Assembly (NCBI GenBank): GCA_947568835.1
Contig: OX387610.1
Span: 9,263,501 to 9,327,500 of the forward strand
Source of the DNA: Protonemura montana
Taxonomy: Eukaryota > Arthropoda > Insecta > Plecoptera > Nemouridae
Reading direction: 5' to 3'
Length of the DNA stretch: 64,000 nt
In this document: one piece after another, positions 1 to 11,200 of the stretch
Position numbering within the stretch: position 1 is the first letter of the stretch
How the letters are laid out: each line of letters starts with the position of its first letter
The notes under the pieces: generated by a model
The model's input: the letters and a program-made list of their open reading frames with translations, nothing else
The model's database searches: none
Told to the model about the DNA's origin: nothing
Translations under genes and position numbers: made by a program

Positions 1-565
1 TGAAGTCCCCGGAGATCTAAGCTTTTCATCAATGACCAGCGACATAGAAAAAATTATGCTTCTAAGCTCTTTCTCTTGTCTCTAGGATGTATCAAACTCA
101 ATTTTAGAATCTTTGCGTATGAACGAAGTCTTTTGGAGTTAAATGCAAAGTGAATGTGAACCAAATTACAGTAAAAGTCTGAAGTAGTGAGTTATTTAAG
201 ACAAGTTTGACTGTATTTCAATGACAATTTGTTTCTAGTGTAATCAAGAAAAAATTAAAGAATATTTGCGGCAATATCACAGAACTCTTCTAAATATAAA
301 TGCTGTAATTCAGTGCGTTCTTCTTATTTTTTAAAATTATCTTTATCGTCTTTAATTTAAATAATATATTTAAACACATTGTCTACTGAATAATTCTTGT
401 AGTTTTATAAGAAAAAACCGAAAAGGTACATTAAGAGTTTTAACCACGACTGCGTTGTCCTTTTGACCGGGAAAACACGTACACCAGCCAAAATAAATGT
501 GATTTTTTTGGGGTGATTCGTGAAACTAATCAATAAAAAAACAGTCAAATTGATGGTAGACTCAC
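1..565 (-). other. Start of the intron downstream of the Cav3 exon
   Basis: AT-rich sequence after the donor, running off the window edge. I see no continuation of the channel (the next expected motif is FDDF-FAFF-EM) in any frame, so the next exon is outside the window. The reading frame open across 405-560 is intronic read-through, not protein. Confidence 0.8.
560..565 (-). promoter_or_regulatory. U2-type 5' splice donor after the Cav3 exon
   Basis: Minus-strand CAG|GTGAGT (exon end at 566, intron from 565) is a consensus major-class donor. It falls exactly after the ILQ codons, where vertebrate Cav3 genes also have an exon boundary as far as I recall (…RILQ|AFDDF). Confidence 0.9.
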
Positions 566-677
566 CTGTAAGATTTTGCACCTGGTCTCCACGCACTGGT
601 CGTCGACACACGGCCGGTACATGCCCAGCGTGACACAGTTGAGTAGGATGACCAGCATGCTGACTCGCTCGAACCAC
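566..677 (-). CDS. Cav3: Internal exon of a T-type (Cav3) voltage-gated calcium channel: domain I S1 and start of S1-S2 loop
   Basis: Seen: on the minus strand, one base (G) completes a split codon, then 37 open codons run from [18 protein letters not shown] through [10 protein letters not shown] to RCKILQ and stop at a CAG|GTGAGT donor. Known: vertebrate Cav3 channels (CACNA1G/H/I) have [26 protein letters not shown]...RC-ILQ at IS1 and the S1-S2 loop, so identity is high and unbroken, including the three loop cysteines of the family. The protein is the pore subunit of a low-voltage-activated Ca2+ channel in the plasma membrane. The split codon suits Pro (CC|G) as in NPWFER, which fixes the exon start at 677 and the upstream intron as phase 2; the downstream intron is phase 0. 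L-type and N-type channels and Na channels differ in the RPC...RCKILQ part. Species is uncertain. Confidence 0.94.
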
Positions 678-697
678 GTGCAAGAAAAGTTAAGGAA
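678..697 (-). promoter_or_regulatory. U12-type (AT-AC) 3' splice site and branch point of the upstream intron
   Basis: Minus strand 697 to 689 reads TTCCTTAAC, the exact minor-spliceosome branch-site consensus. Eleven more bases (TTTTCTTGCAC) end the intron in AC at 678, directly before the homologous WFER codons. There is no AG at the boundary. Branch A to exon spacing is about 12 nt, inside the narrow U12 range. Minor AT-AC introns in the first S1 region of voltage-gated Na and Ca channel genes are established knowledge, so position and sequence agree. Confidence 0.9.
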
Positions 698-994
698 CCA
701 ATCGACTAAATGCACATAAAGTTCTCAGGTGTAGAGCACAGATGGTCTAAGTTCATAGAGAACACACCACCCCTCGAAAAAAAGAGTCGCAACTTTACCA
801 ACAAATGGGAATACGGTCAAGAGATGGCGCTACGGTTTGTTTTCGTTATTTTTCAATCGCTCTACAGAAAGAACATATAGTTATCTCTCTCTATCTCTTG
901 CTCTCAGAGCGAATAGCGATATCAACGCTCGATTTGTTTTGATTTGGTTAAGAATGTGTTTCTTTAATACATTTCATATCTAAACTCAAGAAGA

Positions 995-1012
995 ATATAT
1001 ATATATATATAT
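995..1012. repeat. (AT)n microsatellite
   Basis: Nine uninterrupted AT units in AT-rich sequence. Similar shorter AT runs occur at 13608-13621, near 49640, near 53823 and near 57530. Confidence 0.9.
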
Positions 1013-1488
1013 GGTAGGACCGTCAAATTTGTAATATTATGGTTAATTTTCTTTCTGCCGATCTGTAAGTTTCCCGCAAGATAGAATGGTTTTTCTTACC
1101 AACTGTGGAAACGTTTAATTCCGCCCAGCAAGGTCGAAGGTTTAAGGTCACAGTAAAGTCTTTATTAAAGTTTTGGTCACAGTTGACGCATTTTTATCGT
1201 TTTATGGGGAGTTTAATGTGCATTACCGTCGATACTGGCTCGAAGTAGACGTTACACGCGTGTTGTCAACCTCTTAATGATTTACATAAGAAATCAATCG
1301 ATTGATTGATTGTAAAGTGCGATTGCTACAACACTTCTGATACTGAAAAGTGTTTTAGCCTTTAAAAAAAAAGTTTTCAAACAGGGTTTAGTCCACCTGT
1401 TTTTCTAAGGTGTCTTTACATTGATACGTTATTTCATGAAGGGAGACATTCTTACGGAAAGCTAATCCTGGTGAAGTTTTCACCCTTA

Positions 1489-1627
1489 GGACTGGTATTA
1501 CAATATTTTTCAACTCTGAGTTAAGTTCCTAACTCTCAGAAACAGCTGAATTTCACTGCATGTGATTGGTTGTTCTCATGGTAATTAATTTAACTCACAT
1601 TTTATTGAAAAGTTAACCGACCATTAA
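1489..1627 (+). mobile_element. MITE-B copy 1
   Basis: Begins GGACTGGTATTACAAT and ends in a diverged inverted copy (AACCGACCATTAAT). The interior has the family landmarks AACTCTGAGTTAAG, TTTCACTGCATGTGATTGG and CATGGTAATT. Compare copies at 39585 and 61895. There is no coding capacity: a short non-autonomous inverted-repeat element. Confidence 0.7.
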
Positions 1628-4600
1628 TAAAGTAACTGGTACACATTACAAAACTTTGGAAATACAGTAAAATCTGAAATCTCAGTTTAGAAATAGTTTG
1701 GTTATGAAAGCTAGTAGGGTATAGGAAAAAAAGTCGTGAGTCTTTAAATTATGGAATATTATTCTGTCGCTCTATTGCTTTGATCAAGATAATGATGGTC
1801 GTGGCAAAGTAAAGAAATGACACTCGGCAACGTTCCAAAAGCATGAAACCGCCCGGTCAACGTTTAATCTACTGGAACACAAGGTTTTGGTTTCAGTCAT
1901 TGTTTATCTTTGCTACAAGTTAATAAAGTTTTGGGAGGTTCTGTGTGGCATTTTCGAGGAACGCTGACTACTTATACTTAATTTAACATGAAATTAAGGG
2001 GTATATTAATAAAGTCTCATGGGATAGACAACCCAATTAAATTCACAATTGCGTACAAAATCAAGAAACAAACATTGAAATCAAAGAAAGTCGTTGTTAC
2101 ATTAATCCTAAAACGGACTTGTTGTAACCAGAATAATTTATGAGGTCATGGTTTCCCACAAATTCGTGGCAAAACCATTAAATGAAATAAATCACATGAC
2201 GTGATTTGAAAAACGCCAGGAATTCACCGGTGTGCTTTTGTGGAGTCCGCTTGTGCCATTATGTACTCGCTTACTCTACCAGAAGGAATTTGCTCCGTCA
2301 CTTCTGCATACCTCGCGCCTACTTGCTCAGGTAATTTCATCTAGCAAATTCCACGTTTAATTAACATGCTTCATCACTAACTACTAGTGAGCGATATTGT
2401 GAAACGAAATAGTCTCTTCTCGTCATAATTTGCACTCCGTAAAAACACCATATCAAATAAAAAATTCCAACAACGGAAACCAAATCTCACCTTTTTGGTT
2501 AAAAGTGCTTATGAGCGTTCAATCCCTTAAGTGTGAAGGGTTGGTCCACGAAGCAAGAGAAAAGATCCCTCAAAATTGTTCTTATCTTTAAACAAATTAG
2601 AGCGTAAAGGATGAGTGTGTCTATGGTTTTTGATATAAAAAATTTTTTTTTAAAAAAAGTATACAAAAGACGATTTTTTTTTAAGTAACCCAAAGTATAC
2701 AAATTTGCAAACACACCACACATTCAATAAAAAAAACATACATTTATATGTGCAGCCTTTTTCTATGCCCTGTTTTATTTTCATAATTTTGGAATAGATT
2801 TTGACTTCCATAAGTCTAACCGCGAATGGGTCTGGATACCTACATGTGGTAGAAATCGGGTTGCATATTTTCATCATGAATTGAACATACTATGAAATCT
2901 AAGTCAGTAATTTAAATTATTTTAACAATATTGCAAAGTCGTTAACTCAACTTACTTATTATGATTGTTAAGGTAAGGATATGAACTGCTCCGAAGACTC
3001 TTAACTAAATCTATAATCTAATCGGTCTCACAGTTCTATAGTGCCTGAAACAAAATCCACGACCAAAGAAAATCTTATCCTCAAGAAAAATAAGTCACGC
3101 ACCCCTGTTCAACCTTCCATTTGCCTGTCATAACAAAAAAACAGAACACTCTATTTTCTACCTCACCTAAAAGTCAAACAAAACCCACTTACAATGTTAT
3201 CAACATCTACAAATGAAATATAATCAAATATTACAGATCAAGCTTTTGACGTTCCACTACAATGGTAAACCGCAATCGAACGAAACCTCTAAAACGGATT
3301 GAAATTATTTAGCATTGTGCCAACACAATGTAATCAACGATATACGTTGTAATTAATACATTCGTGTTTACGGCTCGCTGGCTTGGTAATTATGTCTCTG
3401 GCAAAGCTGTCGCCAGCTCTCATGGGGTGGTAAATGTTTACCAACTCTGGCTCCAGTGTTTTAGAGAAACTTTCTGCAACGTCCACGTTGTACAATGTTG
3501 CCTATGATTTTGACTGGGTTAGCACGTGGACCAATGAGAATTCAAAGCTATCTTTGCATGGACTCACCCCTGGTACAGTGTCATGATTTTAGCCGAGGGT
3601 CACATTAACATATGGGTGTTTGCATCGAATTATTGTACCAAGAAACTTTTTGGCTTTTATTTATATTTTTTACTTTGAATTACAATTTGTACAACGATTT
3701 CCTAATTATAAATCAAGTCAGGGTTCCATAGTGTAAATAAATACAACTGATATGAGATGTAAGGAACTCATCTAATCTTGCTGAAATATTTTAAATTTGC
3801 AGCATTGCTGGTGTCTTGTACTAAGTACAGTTAAGATAGAGAATCCACGATATTTAGGATATGTACCATCAGCAAATATGGCCGACGAAAAGCATTCTAG
3901 CAACGTTTACACGTAGGAGCCATTAAGCTAAATTCTGTGGCTCTTTTTTTCTGGTGGTTTCTCAACAGTGATTTTAGGATAATGTTTGGAGAGTTACTGC
4001 GCCCGCACAATTCAAGTTAAAAAACTAGTTATCAAGTATTTTGTAGACAACACATCAAATTTGGGTCAACCAGAAGCCTATTTTAGATTGAAACCTCCTG
4101 AAACGCACATTTTTACTGAACGAACAATAGAGAAGTCAAAGAATACATATTTCCCAAAAACGAGCACTGGTACTAGTAAATTTCTTATCGATAAAATTCA
4201 CGATAATTATCATTATAATATTTATTCTAATTTTTTTATTGGTTGTTACTATGAAAATTGGGGTTGTTTCTTGAAATATTCTATAGAAAGTTAATTATTT
4301 ACAAAGTAAAATGTAAAATACAATTAATCTGCTATTTTATGCACTCACAAAAACTACGAGTATTGAAAGGTAAGGTTCTACGGACACAAATTTGCAAGCA
4401 GCTAGAAATCAAATGGTACCTGCATTCACTGACAAGGAATGCAACTAATTTCCAACAACGGTCACGTGATGACAACAAATTTGCATGCGCGAAAATACTA
4501 AGCGAAGGCTGTAAACCAGCTTTTAAAAATGATTTGCTTTTGGGTAAAGAAAACCAACTAGCCCTTTATGCAATTCAAAAAATAAAACAATCGAATAACC

Positions 4601-4776
4601 AATTTTCTTTTTTAAATTTAAAGAAGTGTTTTTGACGCAATTTGCCCCCGGGCTTAAAGCGGGATGAAGACAATAGAAAATAAATTTTCATGCATCCGAT
4701 GGTAAAAAAAAAGAGCGAAGCAATTTTTTTTATTTGGCTAAAAGTATGTGTCGCATACATTGTTGTAAAATCCTTT

Positions 4777-4777
<1 letters not shown>
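1628..4777. other. Unannotated AT-rich intronic sequence
   Basis: No gene or tandem repeat recognised. Short A/T homopolymers occur around 2637-2660 and 2680. A perfect ATATCCTTA (U12 donor-like) lies on the minus strand at 2982-2974. The segment around 3850-3960 (ATGGCCGACG...) weakly resembles 30650-30770, suggesting one more old dispersed repeat. Confidence 0.5.

Positions 4778-4824
<47 letters not shown>
4778..4824 (+). repeat. Uninterrupted poly-C tract, 47 bases
   Basis: Pure C run, equivalent to poly-G on the minus strand. It gives spurious poly-Pro/poly-Gly frames and is not coding. Length is likely to be unstable in replication and sequencing, so the exact count should be treated with caution. 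Confidence 0.95.
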
Positions 4825-4827
<3 letters not shown>

Positions 4828-5256
4828 ACCTACTGCTGCTGTAATGGAGCAGAGTTCAGCCGCGAACATCAACCCAATCTTTATATGTTAACATTAACCA
4901 AACAACGTTTCCGTCCATGTGGAACAAAACAAAAAAAAGATGCATGCTAATTTCCCATTTTCCGTCGACATGAGGTGAGCTTTACAAAAATATTAACATA
5001 TCTCTACATCATTGCTGTACGGTGCACATTGTCTGGTTCAAGCGTATTTAATCAACCAGGAAAATCGAAACGTAGAATGTTTTTCTGTAGTCGGTTAAAA
5101 TAAAAATACCCTCTATCTACTCTCATGAATCATCATAATTATACCTTTTACATGTAATGTCTTCTCTTATAATATTTTCATAGCATCACTTGCTGTCTAG
5201 CATATTGATTTTCTAAAGTAGATTTTGAACAGTTGATAAAATAGTTCAGTTTTTTT

Positions 5257-5391
5257 TGTTGTTGTTATTATTATTAGGAACTCTACAATCGTCTCAAAAA
5301 TTATCCCCGCGTACGCATACATTTTTGAGATGGTAAAGGTGCTTCTAAGAATAAAATACCCCGCGCATTGCAAGCGTTTGCAATTTAAATC
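5257..5391 (-). mobile_element. tRNA-containing SINE-like family, internally deleted copy
   Basis: On the minus strand it starts TTTAAATTGCAAACGCTTGC and ends TTTTTGAGACGATTGTAGAG then TTCCTAATAATAATAACAAC. Both ends match the 59965-60297 element. The tRNA-like core and the sequence 5' of it are missing here; only a short remnant (TATGCGTACGCGGGGATA) lies between the CTCAAAAA and TTTTTGAG arms. The (TAA)n tail suggests retroposition. Confidence 0.7.
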
Positions 5392-6207
5392 ACATTTCAC
5401 TTAGTTCCGTTATTTTTTTTTGCCACTAATTCATGAGGGCGCTTAGATTTTTTTATTGGTGTCAACAACTACATCTCGATCGATATACGACACTGTTGCC
5501 AATGCGTTCAATGGAATAAACGCAAGTGTGTCGATCGACAACAACAAGTTAAATTTTAGAATCTTCATCAATGAGATAAGTGCGAACCGTTATCAGCTTT
5601 ACCGTTGATTTAATTAAAGACAACCTTTTTTTAAATGAAGAAATGAAAAAGACAGTTTCATAGAAAATAGGTAGAATCAATTTTTCGTTGAAGAAAACTT
5701 TTGCCATCATATTGTCTTCACTCACAAATGGGTCAATTGTAACCAGTCATCGATTTAATGAAATCAACAAAAACATGCTGCATGATGATTTTATCTCTGA
5801 CAAAATCTCTGATTATCTCTGAAAAAAAATGTTCGTCAAAAAAATGCTTTGATTTCTTTCCACCCGTAAGTCCAAAAAGTCAATCATAAAAATCATAAAA
5901 AGTCAATCATAAAAAGTTGAAAATTCCAAACAAATTGGTAGCATCATTCTACATTATTCCTATTTATCTACACGTTTACATTTCCCGAGGAAATAAACAT
6001 CTTTTACTCGGAAATTTGGTAATGCATATAAGCAATCTTTAGTCTACAGCATGATTATGGTAAAATAATTTTCTTGCAACATTTTATGGGACATTTTGTA
6101 CTTCACCTTTAAAAAAAACTGAAAAAGGTGGTATATTTGCACTTTTCACTTGTTTTATGATCACCTTTTATCTTAACATCATCTCAATAGGTCATGGCTA
6201 ACTAGGT

Positions 6208-6238
6208 ATTGCCCATTTGGGTACACATTTTTGAGATC
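6208..6238 (-). repeat. Fragment related to the CTCAAAAATGTG tRNA-cassette arm
   Basis: Minus strand reads ATCTCAAAAATGTGTACCCA then AATGGGCAATACCTA. The same words (CTCTCAAAAATGTGT, TTGCCCATTTTGGGCAAT) occur at 9610-9690, and the first part flanks the tRNA-like sequence at 60184. Short, so tentative. Confidence 0.35.
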
Positions 6239-6659
6239 ATGAAAAACTTCACGAAAAATGCCGCCAAATTACTATTTTACCTACAAAAGTTGTGGTTGTG
6301 ACTATACATAAGTGTTAATTATAAAAATAATAAATTGGCTTCATTTCATTACCAAAAGGCTAGGTCAGAATGTTTTAAATACGAAAGGTTAACATCTTCC
6401 AAACTTGCAGCGAATGGCATTTTATAGTAACTTTTGAACAGTTTCAAAACATTTGGATTACGGTTTTCGCAACGGATTTTTTTTCATCAGAACAAAATCC
6501 CATTTCCTTCTTAAATTGAAACGGACTTGTATCCTTAAAACTCATCCACATAACTCCATTACAGGACAAAAATAGAATAAGTATTCCAGCACCGCTATGA
6601 ACGCCCAGCTATATCGGCTATGTTTTTCACGAAATGACCATCGATAGTGAATGATGGAC

Positions 6660-6850
6660 CTATTGAACGCGTTTGTGTAAGAGGGTGGGGTTGGGGGTGA
6701 TATCGATTGTACGCTAGGGATGTGTGTAGCAATGATATTCAGTTTGCCACGGCTCTTTCATGAAGGGGAGCGGGGGTGTAAAAAAGGTATGGGGTTGTGT
6801 GCTCACGAGAGCTGGCAAGGAGTGAAGAGAGGGTTAACTGGGATTTTAAT
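6660..6850 (+). other. G-rich stretch
   Basis: Plus strand carries clustered G runs (GAGGGTGGGGTTGGGGGTG near 6680; GGGGAGCGGGGGTG near 6764) with very little C. No gene is recognised. It could be prone to G-quadruplex formation or be an old strand-biased insertion. Confidence 0.45.
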
Positions 6851-7037
6851 TTACTGGAATCGTCAATGCGTACTAGCTAACAAAATATGGTTATTTTTTC
6901 TGTGGTGCTTTATGGAAACCTATCGCTTTGTTATAACGCTATTTTCGTGGCAAAGCAAAAAAGTAAAGTTCGTTAAAAAACTGTTAAATTGGACATGTTA
7001 ACGACTCGTTTCCATGTGTTAACCCTTACTAACAACA

Positions 7038-7069
7038 ACCTAAACCCTAAACCTAAACCTAACCTAACC
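7038..7069 (-). repeat. Short interstitial telomere-like tract
   Basis: Plus strand alternates CCTAA, CCCTAA and CCTAAA units (ACCTAAACCCTAAACCTAAA then CCTAACCTAACC). The arthropod telomere unit is TTAGG, so this looks like a degenerate interstitial telomeric repeat. It is only about six units and imperfect. Confidence 0.6.
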
Positions 7070-8214
7070 GTTCCTAACAAATTTTTGAAGTGTTTTGTAA
7101 TTAGCTGGTAGTCTGTTATGAAAGCGTTGCTGAAAAGAAAATTAGAGCCTGTTTGGTCATCTATTTAAAAATTTAAAGCGAAACCTTGGTTCATGTGTCG
7201 CAAGAGAAAGGTTACGACCGTTGAGATTTTTTGCCTGAACGGCAATCAAAAACTTAGCATCAGACATTTCATCTGCTTAAATAAAACAAAATGCACACAG
7301 GAGTCTTTTATTAAAATTTTGTGACCTAACAAATATGGCGTCCATTTGAGTCACCCACTATCACAATACTACAACTCTCTATCTATGTACCTGTGCACAT
7401 GCACCGTGTTGAGAGAATCCAGTGTACATTATTAATAATTCTACAAGTTGACGTGAAATATCCCGGCTTGCTTGGTGGGTTAGGTGTGTTTTGCATGGGC
7501 AAAGTTTGCTATTACCATCAAATAGAATCCTTTATATTTTGGCACACTCTCGACTTCGGATATGAGTGGATGTGTTATAGGTAATTTTCTAGAGGATAAT
7601 GGCATAGGTAGCTCATTATAATAATGCGGTGTGAGTCTGTATTCGATCGCATTTTACATGGTGATTTTCATGAGTGAGGGGGAGTTGGGTAGATTCTAAG
7701 AAAACCGAGTGCATTGATGCAAAATATGTTTCTTCAGGGGGAAACTTTGATCTTCTAGATATTGGAGCGCAACTTGTTATTAAAAAATAAGGCACTTAAA
7801 AATGCCTATTGAAAACGAGGGACAAAAAGAATACGTTTAAAAGGAAGACCTGTAATTGAGTTAAAAATGTTGGGTAATTATAGGATGTGTATGTGATGCT
7901 TTGAAGGTCACTTTATAAATGAAAAGACAGACAAAGTTTAAATGTCTGTACTTACAAGGAAATGGGACGGAAAATGAAAGAAAAACACATGTCTCGTGAA
8001 TTTTCATCCAGGCAAATGGGGAGATAGTACTACCACTAAATTCTTACTGTAATATGAACTATAATTAAACTCTTACTGAAAATTCTAAAAACTGTACTAA
8101 CTATAAGACTCCCTTCTATCTTGTTTTCGGTGAAAGAGATTATTGTTTACTAAAAGGAAACAGTTATTTTCTTGTGACAAAATTTCAGTAAAAGCATTGT
8201 GTGGACAGAAAGCC

Positions 8215-8268
8215 AGCGTTACAGTGTTACAGCGTTACAGCGTTACATTATTACAGCGTTACAGCGTG
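8215..8268 (+). repeat. 8-bp tandem repeat, unit AGCGTTAC, about 6.5 copies
   Basis: Successive units AGCGTTAC, AGTGTTAC, AGCGTTAC, AGCGTTAC, ATTATTAC, AGCGTTAC, AGCGTG. A minisatellite with point variants in two units. No coding frame. Confidence 0.85.
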
Positions 8269-11200
8269 CTTGATGTTGTCTTTTTTCAACATACCTCTAC
8301 AGTTAAATTATGATAATTCAAAACATCGATGCATATCTATAAATCGTTTCATAAATATAACTAAGACCGTTTGATATTAGCGCCATGATAGTAGTTTAAG
8401 AATTTTTAGGTTATGGTACATTATTTTCAATCTTTATGTGTTTCGTAGATGAATGCATTAAACTGGGCATTTTTGTTCAATGCAAACTGACACTTTTAGA
8501 TGTAATCCACGAGGGCTTATTTGTTCCTACTTTCCCTCCACATGACACTTTCTTTGGAAACATTGAAAACAGATATCCACGCTTCACGCTTTTCTAAACA
8601 TCGTACGTTCCTCTTCGACGGATAACATGTCTTTCAGAAAGAGGTCAAGTAAGCAATTCTCGATCAGATCTGATCGATTAACGGCACTCCCTTACACATT
8701 TTTCAAAAACACAAACATGTTTCAATAAATGCGGCAAGGTCAACTAGTTTCGGCCACCATATCATTCTTAAGAGACTGTTTTTATTTTTATTGTGTGAAG
8801 TAATCTCGGCCCAAAAGTTAATTTTTTAGCTCAACAAATTTCCCAAATTTCTACCAACACTCCTTGGGGAACAATATTTATATACAGTACAGCAAAAGTA
8901 AAACGAAACATGAAAACACAGCGCTCTGACTCTACGACCATTACCTTACCGAGCCTTTGAAAAAGACAGCTGGGAATAGGTAAAGTGTTCTAAACATAAA
9001 TAAGTGACCTCCTCGAGGGTATGCGGTCAAGCGGTTGAAGGTACAAAACGGACATGAACCCTAGCATGATTTACTTTGCAATTCATGTTGTACAACTCAC
9101 GTTGTGTCAAGTCAACGCTTCCAAGAGAGTGGTGTTCTAGCAAGTACCACACTAGATCTGTGGCGTTGCTACATAGACCAAAATGTGGGGGATGAATTTC
9201 ATTTGCTTCGTACGTTGCTAATTTAGTAAATAGAATGACAACGCAGTCACGAAATGTGTCAAGGAATTATTCCCCGGGTGCCAGTCGAGATGGTTCGTGT
9301 AATTGGAGAGACAATTGGAAACAGGGTGCATGACTGTTATGCCTTATATGTATAGAGATAGAAATGTAGTAGTCATTTTGACAATGGTAGACATCAATTT
9401 TCCTTGAGACTCATAAATATTGCACGAATGAGATGAACTAACACGAAAGAGCTGTACAATAGGAGAGTTTTCTTTATTTTTCATCATGGTCAAGAAAAGA
9501 AGACTGAAACTGTATCCAATTATCTATTAGTATGGGCCGCTTTCATCATGGAATCCGACAGAGTAGTGATAAATGGCACGTTATATGTTCTTATTAAAAA
9601 AAACAATACACTCTCAAAAATGTGTTTCCAATTTTGGTCATCTTTTGGGTACCTTTGCCCATTTTGGGCAATTATGGGCATAATAAAATACGTAGCCCAT
9701 TGTAATGTATTTGAAATTTGTATCAGATTTCACGGTAGGCTATATAACGTTACGTACAGCGCTAGAAAAATTAAAAATGAACCTTATTTGTACGAAATGT
9801 GCTAAATCACTACTTAGTTCTTGTTTGTGCTTATTCTTCCTTCAGTATCAAGTTTTTGTCATTTTTACCAGCGTATCATTAGTCGTTTGCATCGTTTTAG
9901 CCATATATAGTACAGATACTCCAAACCCAGTATTGATATTTTGGTTCCAATTATAAATTCCCCTCCGCTGCCACCAATGTAACAAAACACCCTTGCACTG
10001 GCACCAATGTAACAACAAATTAAAAAATCTGAGTTTTTTAATTTTTAACTTTGTGCTCTATGCTTAGTAGCATAAGTATTTTTCATAAATTGGTGGTAGG
10101 GATCAATGCAGTTGCTTGTTTGCAGCCATGTCGAGAAAACACAGCATGTGAACTTCCTTACTCTTCAAATTATGACAGACTCTGTAACCTTTCTGTTAAC
10201 AAGTACGACATGTACTTCAACATCACGTGTCATAAGTACATCGACCCTTTGAAACTAATCCGACCAGCAACCGTACATCATAAAGTATAAACTGCTCACT
10301 TCCTCCCACAAGCTCACACGAAGCGACGAAGTTGAAACATTCCTGTCCCCGTATGCTACTGAAAAACCAGTGTCATTTCGGTAATCGGTAAATGCCAACA
10401 TTTTGCATGTTTAATAGCGAACGGAATGTTTCATATCGTGGAATATTAACCCTCTTTTTCCTCTGTGCTTTCATGCAAAAAGGCATGTCACAAAATAATT
10501 GCAGGATGCCTGCTGTTATTACACTAAACCGGCTGAATAACGGCTGAAAGTTATTCATAGCATTGTGGCGGTTCTCTGCTTAGATGGTATAGACTCTTGT
10601 GAGAAATTGCATAAGTTTTTAGAAACTGCACCACAGACTGGTTTATATTATCCATATCACTCAAAGGTATAGACCCTGACGTACGGCTTTATGTAAGTAT
10701 TCTATAGAGATTTATGATAAATGGATGATGCAATAGAGAAATAACAGGTCGATGTCGAGATTTGCGTATGCCAAATATATTTGGCAGGTACTATTCTGTT
10801 GATACTTGAGAACTCGTGCATATGAGTGACATATTGTAATCAATTTACGAGCATAACATGTGCGAATTTACTTCAGAAATGCCAACATTATAAACGCAGT
10901 CTAAAAGTACATGAAGGTACACACATTGATTATTTTAGATCTAAATTTGCACAATTCTGGCACTGGTGTTGAGATTCATATTTGTACCACGTAAGCCTAC
11001 GCCTGTCATGTAAAATGACAAGAACTCTAATGCTGAATTGTCAGATGTGAAATATTTCATCTTCAAAAACCCTTTGAATTGCACCGACCGACGCATGTGT
11101 GTAAAAAACCGTGCACGACATGACGTTTGAATGGCGTGCTTTTCAATATTCTACATCGCTTGCCAGCGAACCGTGTAAATCACCAGGAAAAACACATACA

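Noticed and set aside
405..683. 92-codon minus-strand frame over the Cav3 exon
   Set aside because: It is a different frame from the conserved one and reads through the donor into the intron.
2974..2982. Minus-strand ATATCCTTA, a strong U12 5' splice-site match that could be the partner of the Cav3 acceptor
   Set aside because: The sequence in front of it has a stop about 13 codons upstream in the required phase and does not resemble the Cav3 N-terminal region; a nine-base match is expected by chance over 63 kb.
4575..4950. Frames containing poly-Gly or poly-Pro
   Set aside because: Produced by the poly-C tract only.
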